A DNA stretch of 64,000 nt from Oehlia diaphana (lineage: Eukaryota > Glomeromycota > Glomeromycetes > Glomerales > Glomeraceae), in NCBI GenBank assembly GCA_003833135.1, contig QZLH01000187.1, positions 1-64,000 on the forward strand. Direction: 5' to 3'. Every line of letters starts with the position of its first letter. The stretch's first letter is position 1. Under the pieces are notes generated by a model, which saw nothing but the letters and a program-made list of their open reading frames with translations, was not told where the DNA came from and made no database searches. The position numbers were made by a program, and so were the translations under genes. Shown piece by piece: positions 60,124 to 64,000 of this stretch.

Positions 60124-63100
60124 TATTTTTTTGGGAAATTTTTTTATTATTTTATTGAAATTTTTTTTTTGGGGGAAATTTTTTTATTATTTTATTGAAA
60201 TTTTTTTTATTATTTTTTTTTTTTTTTTATGAAATTAGGGAAATACTTAATTTTTTTTTTCCCTAAAAAATCTAAAGAGGAATGAATTCATGAATATTTA
60301 TACTTGATGGCAATACGGCGGGTAATACTAGTGAGTAATAAAATATTGAATTACTAAAGTTATTAAAATAATTTTGCCCCTTATTAATCTTATTAGCATC
60401 TAATTTAATTGGTTTCATCTTTTTTTAATTCGAATGTCTCTTGGCTATCTCTTCGTTTAATTTTATGATGTAAGAATTATTTTGTTTTCTATATGCAGTA
60501 TGTCAAACCAATTAGTTAATGCGGCGTTATGAAATCAAATGACTATTAAGTACTATTCTAAAATTTTTCGAGAATATTATGTACATATATATATTCATTG
60601 ATAACATTGATAAATTTACCAAATTTGCCAAATTTGCAAAAATTTGATTGGTTCTACATTTGACTTTCCTTTGCGAAATAAATAATACTTCGTTTTTTTT
60701 TTAAAGGGGGGATTTATATCAAGTAATAAGTATACAAAATGTTTCATATTGTAAAATTCAAAAAAAGGATTTTTTTTTTTTTGTATTAATTAAAACTAGC
60801 TTTTTTTGAAGTCTCATTAATTTATTTGTATCGTATATACAGTAATGTTGATAATGTGAAATCATTAAAAACACGTGGTCATCCACAATATTTACAATAC
60901 GATTTCACAACAATGCGCAACGGACGGAATTATAATATAACAATGAAAGGTAAAAAGCTCCTAAAATAGAATCTTACTAAAATTAACTAAAATTAACTAA
61001 AATTAATGAACAATTAAACATTTTTGTTCAAGATTTACAAGTTAAAGGTGCTACTTATATCTATGCATGAAATATTATTTCTTTTTTTTTTTTATAAGGC
61101 GTTTTTTGCCCTCCCTATTTTAATTATTATTGGTTTAATCGTTTAAAAATTAAATTAAAAATCTAAATTTTTTTTTTTTTTTAAAATGAATTGTTTTATT
61201 AATTTATCATCATTTTAAGGTAATTTGGTATTACGATTACTACGATATCCACGATTACTTTTTTTTTTTTTTTTTCAAAAAAATTCATTGGTTCTCATCT
61301 ATATTAACTATATGTAAGGGGTTTCTCCAAATATTCATTAAATCCCGCAAATATTTATCTTAAAGCTAATTCTATAATATATTCATTATTTAGTTTACAG
61401 GATTTACAATTATACGGTTATTATAATATTTTACATCTGGTATATATATACACACATCTCATACGTATATTTAATTTAAAAAAATAAACAAATAAATAAT
61501 TAAATATAAAATAAATTAATTTTAACGAAAAAAAAAATCAAAATATCTAAAATCAACTAAAAAAGGTAAGTTTCGGATACGTCAAATATGAAAAAGAAAA
61601 GAGATTTTAAATCATCCAAAGGCTATAAATCTTGGCACTAAAATTTATGAAGATTGCATTCACTAAATTTTACGTTTATTCATGCACAGACACTAATGAT
61701 ACATAATCACGAGACGACTTAAATATTTGGTTACGCAACATATTTTTTGTATAACATATTTTATTGTACAATCAAATTTTGAAACGAAAATAGACCCTGT
61801 CATTTGAAAGTTTTGGTTCTTTAATTCCATATATTAACAAAAACAAGGGATTTAAAAAATGATTTTTATTTGTCCGTGTATAAGATTTATGATATCATAA
61901 AATATCATGATTATTTTTTTTTTTTTTTTGTTTCATGTTTTTTTCCCCTTTTAATAATATTATACTATTAGATGAACGCACATGGTATATTTAAGAGAGG
62001 CTCATCTCACACTTGAAGGTCATCTTTAATTATACCCGAAAATCCCGAAATATACAGTATATTTATCTAGTTCTTTAAGATTTCAATAAGTTTAGCCCCG
62101 AAATTTTTTGACTTTTACCCCTTAATTAATTAAATTCTTTTGAATTTACATACATACACATGTATATATTTTCTAATTGGTTAGATTTATCCCCAAAATA
62201 TTTTATTCCCATAGTTAAATTAACTTGTACCAGAAAAATACAACATTCCGAATTTATCTTTTTAAAAACATTTTTAAACATAATTGGTTTAAATAATAAA
62301 AGTTTGAGTTATTTTAAGAAATTTTTTCGATTATTTAACAAATATTTATTTTAAATACTAATAATAATATTTTGTTTTCTCTATAAGTTTAATCAAGATC
62401 TACGAAGATATTCAAAAATTCATGCAATAAATATAAACATATGTATAAATAATATAGATACAAATGAATTAAAAATTCATTTAATGAAAAAAAAAAGAAA
62501 TCAATTCTTTATATCAAATCCAAAAAAAGAATAAGTTTCGGTTATATTAAATATGAAAAAAAAAAAATAAATAAATAAATAAATAATAAATAAATATAAA
62601 TAAATAAATAAATTTGAGTATTCCTGAAACTTTGTACAATAAAGATTTGAAATCTTTTTTGCATTATGTGTGTGTACACGTGTACAAAATAGCAAATGAA
62701 CGAATTTCCCTTGAAATTCATGCACACTTAAACTTAAAGAAATCGTACTACTTATGAATATTTTATTTTATGCAAATCAATTTACAAAACGTATTGAACT
62801 TTAACAAGGGATATTTTATATACAATGCTTTTTTTATGGATTTAAGTGGTGAAAAAAAAATAATGATTTTTATTTTATTTGTGCATTAAATTTATAATAG
62901 GTATTATAATTACAAGAAATTTCGTTTCAACCCCTTAATACTAATTATATATGATTTGTTCCAAATAAAACAAATCTCGATGGCAAAAAAAAAAAAAAAT
63001 CTTGTCATCTTTAAAATATCCGAAATTTAAATGATTAATTTGAATACTAACCCTTTTAAACTCGTAAATTTTTTAATTGGTAGTACTAAAATTATAATAA

Positions 63101-64000
63101 CCCTAAAGTTGAATTTGAGAAGTAATAATTTAATTGGTTCTCATTCTTTTTATTTTAAGTGGATAAAAGGTTTTAAATACTCTTTAAAAATAATAATGCT
63201 ATATTATATATTTTCACTATATATTAAAAGTTTACAGGGTTCACGATTATACTAGAGTTCATTATAATACGTTGAAATTTATGCACGTATGTATAACATG
63301 TATGTATAAATACGTATATTTAATTAGCAGGGATTAATTCATTTATAATAAAACAAAGCATTCTTGAAGGAAAAAAGAAAAAAATTTTCGTACCACACAC
63401 ATACATCGTAGGCTGATCATTTCAATAAACCCTCGTATATTAGTAATTTAGTATACGATGAAATTTTATTGTTAAAGTTTAATTAAATTTATTACACTTA
63501 TGTATAGCATGTATGTAAAAAAAATGTACATTTAATTGGCAATTCGGGACTTCATTGATTCGTTTATAACAAAAGCAAATCTTGAAAAAACAGAAAAATT
63601 TCGTACATAAATTGTATGCACGTGTTATTAATCATATTATAAACAGTTAATCATTTGAGATCACTGGCTAGTCATTTCCAAAATAATAAAAGTATTGGGT
63701 AATATGATACAAAATGTTTCATACTGTAAAAGTCCAAAAAAAGATTTTTTTTTGAAATCTCTTATTATATTATTATTGTCTAATTTATTTGTATCATATC
63801 ATTTAATTAAACGTATATAATGTTGATAATAAAAAACACGTGGTCATTTTTCAATGTATCTACAATACGATTTTACAACAATGCAAGGGAATATAATATA
63901 ACAATGAAAGACAAAAAGTTCCTAAAATAGAACTTCACTAAAATTAATAAAATTAAACTAACTAAAAATTAATAAATATTTAAGATTTACAAGCTAAAGG
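60124..64000. repeat. Diverged tandem/dispersed repeat field, no gene
   Basis: A block at about 60725-61055 returns at about 63690-64000, with the same order: ACAAAATGTTTCATA(T/C)TGTAAAA, TTTATTTGTATC, TAATGTTGATAAT, AAAACACGTGGTC, TACAATACGATTT, ACAACAATGC, TATAATATAACAATGAAAG and AGATTTACAAG. Between them, shorter matches recur about every kilobase: AAGTTTCGG near 61571 and 62533, GTTTACAGG near 61394 and 63230. A duplication of about 220 bp lies at 63278-63430 and 63500-63690. Small ORFs here are low complexity. The last copy runs off the window. Confidence 0.7.

Noticed and set aside
62160..63255. Several 60-74-codon frames in the right-hand repeat field
   Set aside because: Low-complexity, located in diverged repeats, not conserved between the repeat copies visible here.

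Overview
The window is nuclear DNA of an early-diverging fungus, most likely an arbuscular-mycorrhizal fungus of the Rhizophagus type. Genes are split by many short (about 50-190 bp) GT-AG introns, the base composition is very AT-rich, and the gene set is eukaryotic: kinesin-1, proteasome Rpt3, Arp4, TM9SF, LHS1, RPS26 and snurportin. The fungal marks are a kinesin-1 tail ending in the IAKPLRGG type motif and an arginine-attenuator-like uORF ahead of the arginine-specific carbamoyl phosphate synthase. The species call is an inference. I rebuilt 17 protein genes plus the uORF exon by exon; in each case the summed exon lengths are a multiple of three and the reading frame is open.

Layout. 1-5.1 kb is gene-free and made of repeats and small DNA transposons, one with a hAT-type 8-bp target duplication. 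5.1-18.4 kb holds acyl-protein thioesterase, an unrecognised nuclear-looking protein, kinesin-1 (minus), RPT3 (minus) and ESF1. 18.4-25.2 kb is repeats around a 3.7-kb decayed hAT transposon with intact target duplication. 25.2-39.3 kb is gene-dense: D-amino-acid oxidase with a peroxisomal SKL end, a small hydrophilic protein, ARP4, FAP7, a TMEM62-like metallophosphoesterase, a voltage-sensor protein, a CobW/ZNG1 GTPase and CutC. Four gene pairs in the window are divergent with short shared promoters. 39.7-41.6 kb is a decayed IS607-type element with a serine recombinase (TnpA) and a TnpB/Fanzor2-like RNA-guided nuclease, both broken. 43.0-57.3 kb holds TM9SF, the attenuator uORF with CPA1, LHS1, RPS26 and snurportin. 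57.8-60.1 kb holds a ZIP9-like zinc transporter and a 65-codon ORF. 60.1-64 kb is a diverged tandem repeat field.

Most interesting points: (1) the eukaryotic IS607/Fanzor relic, with its RuvC-I aspartate changed to asparagine and a possible spliceosomal intron between the two ORFs; (2) a spliced arginine attenuator peptide in the CPA1 leader; (3) a duplicated intron in the TM9SF gene that encloses an in-frame 27-nt microexon; (4) a hAT-type non-autonomous element built from GATC-rich ends around a palindromic satellite array; (5) a dispersed repeat family headed by CACGTG. Metal genes (CobW/ZNG1 with CutC back to back, and a ZIP transporter) and ER/Golgi genes (LHS1, TM9SF, acyl-protein thioesterase) recur, but eukaryotic neighbourhoods of this kind do not imply operons.
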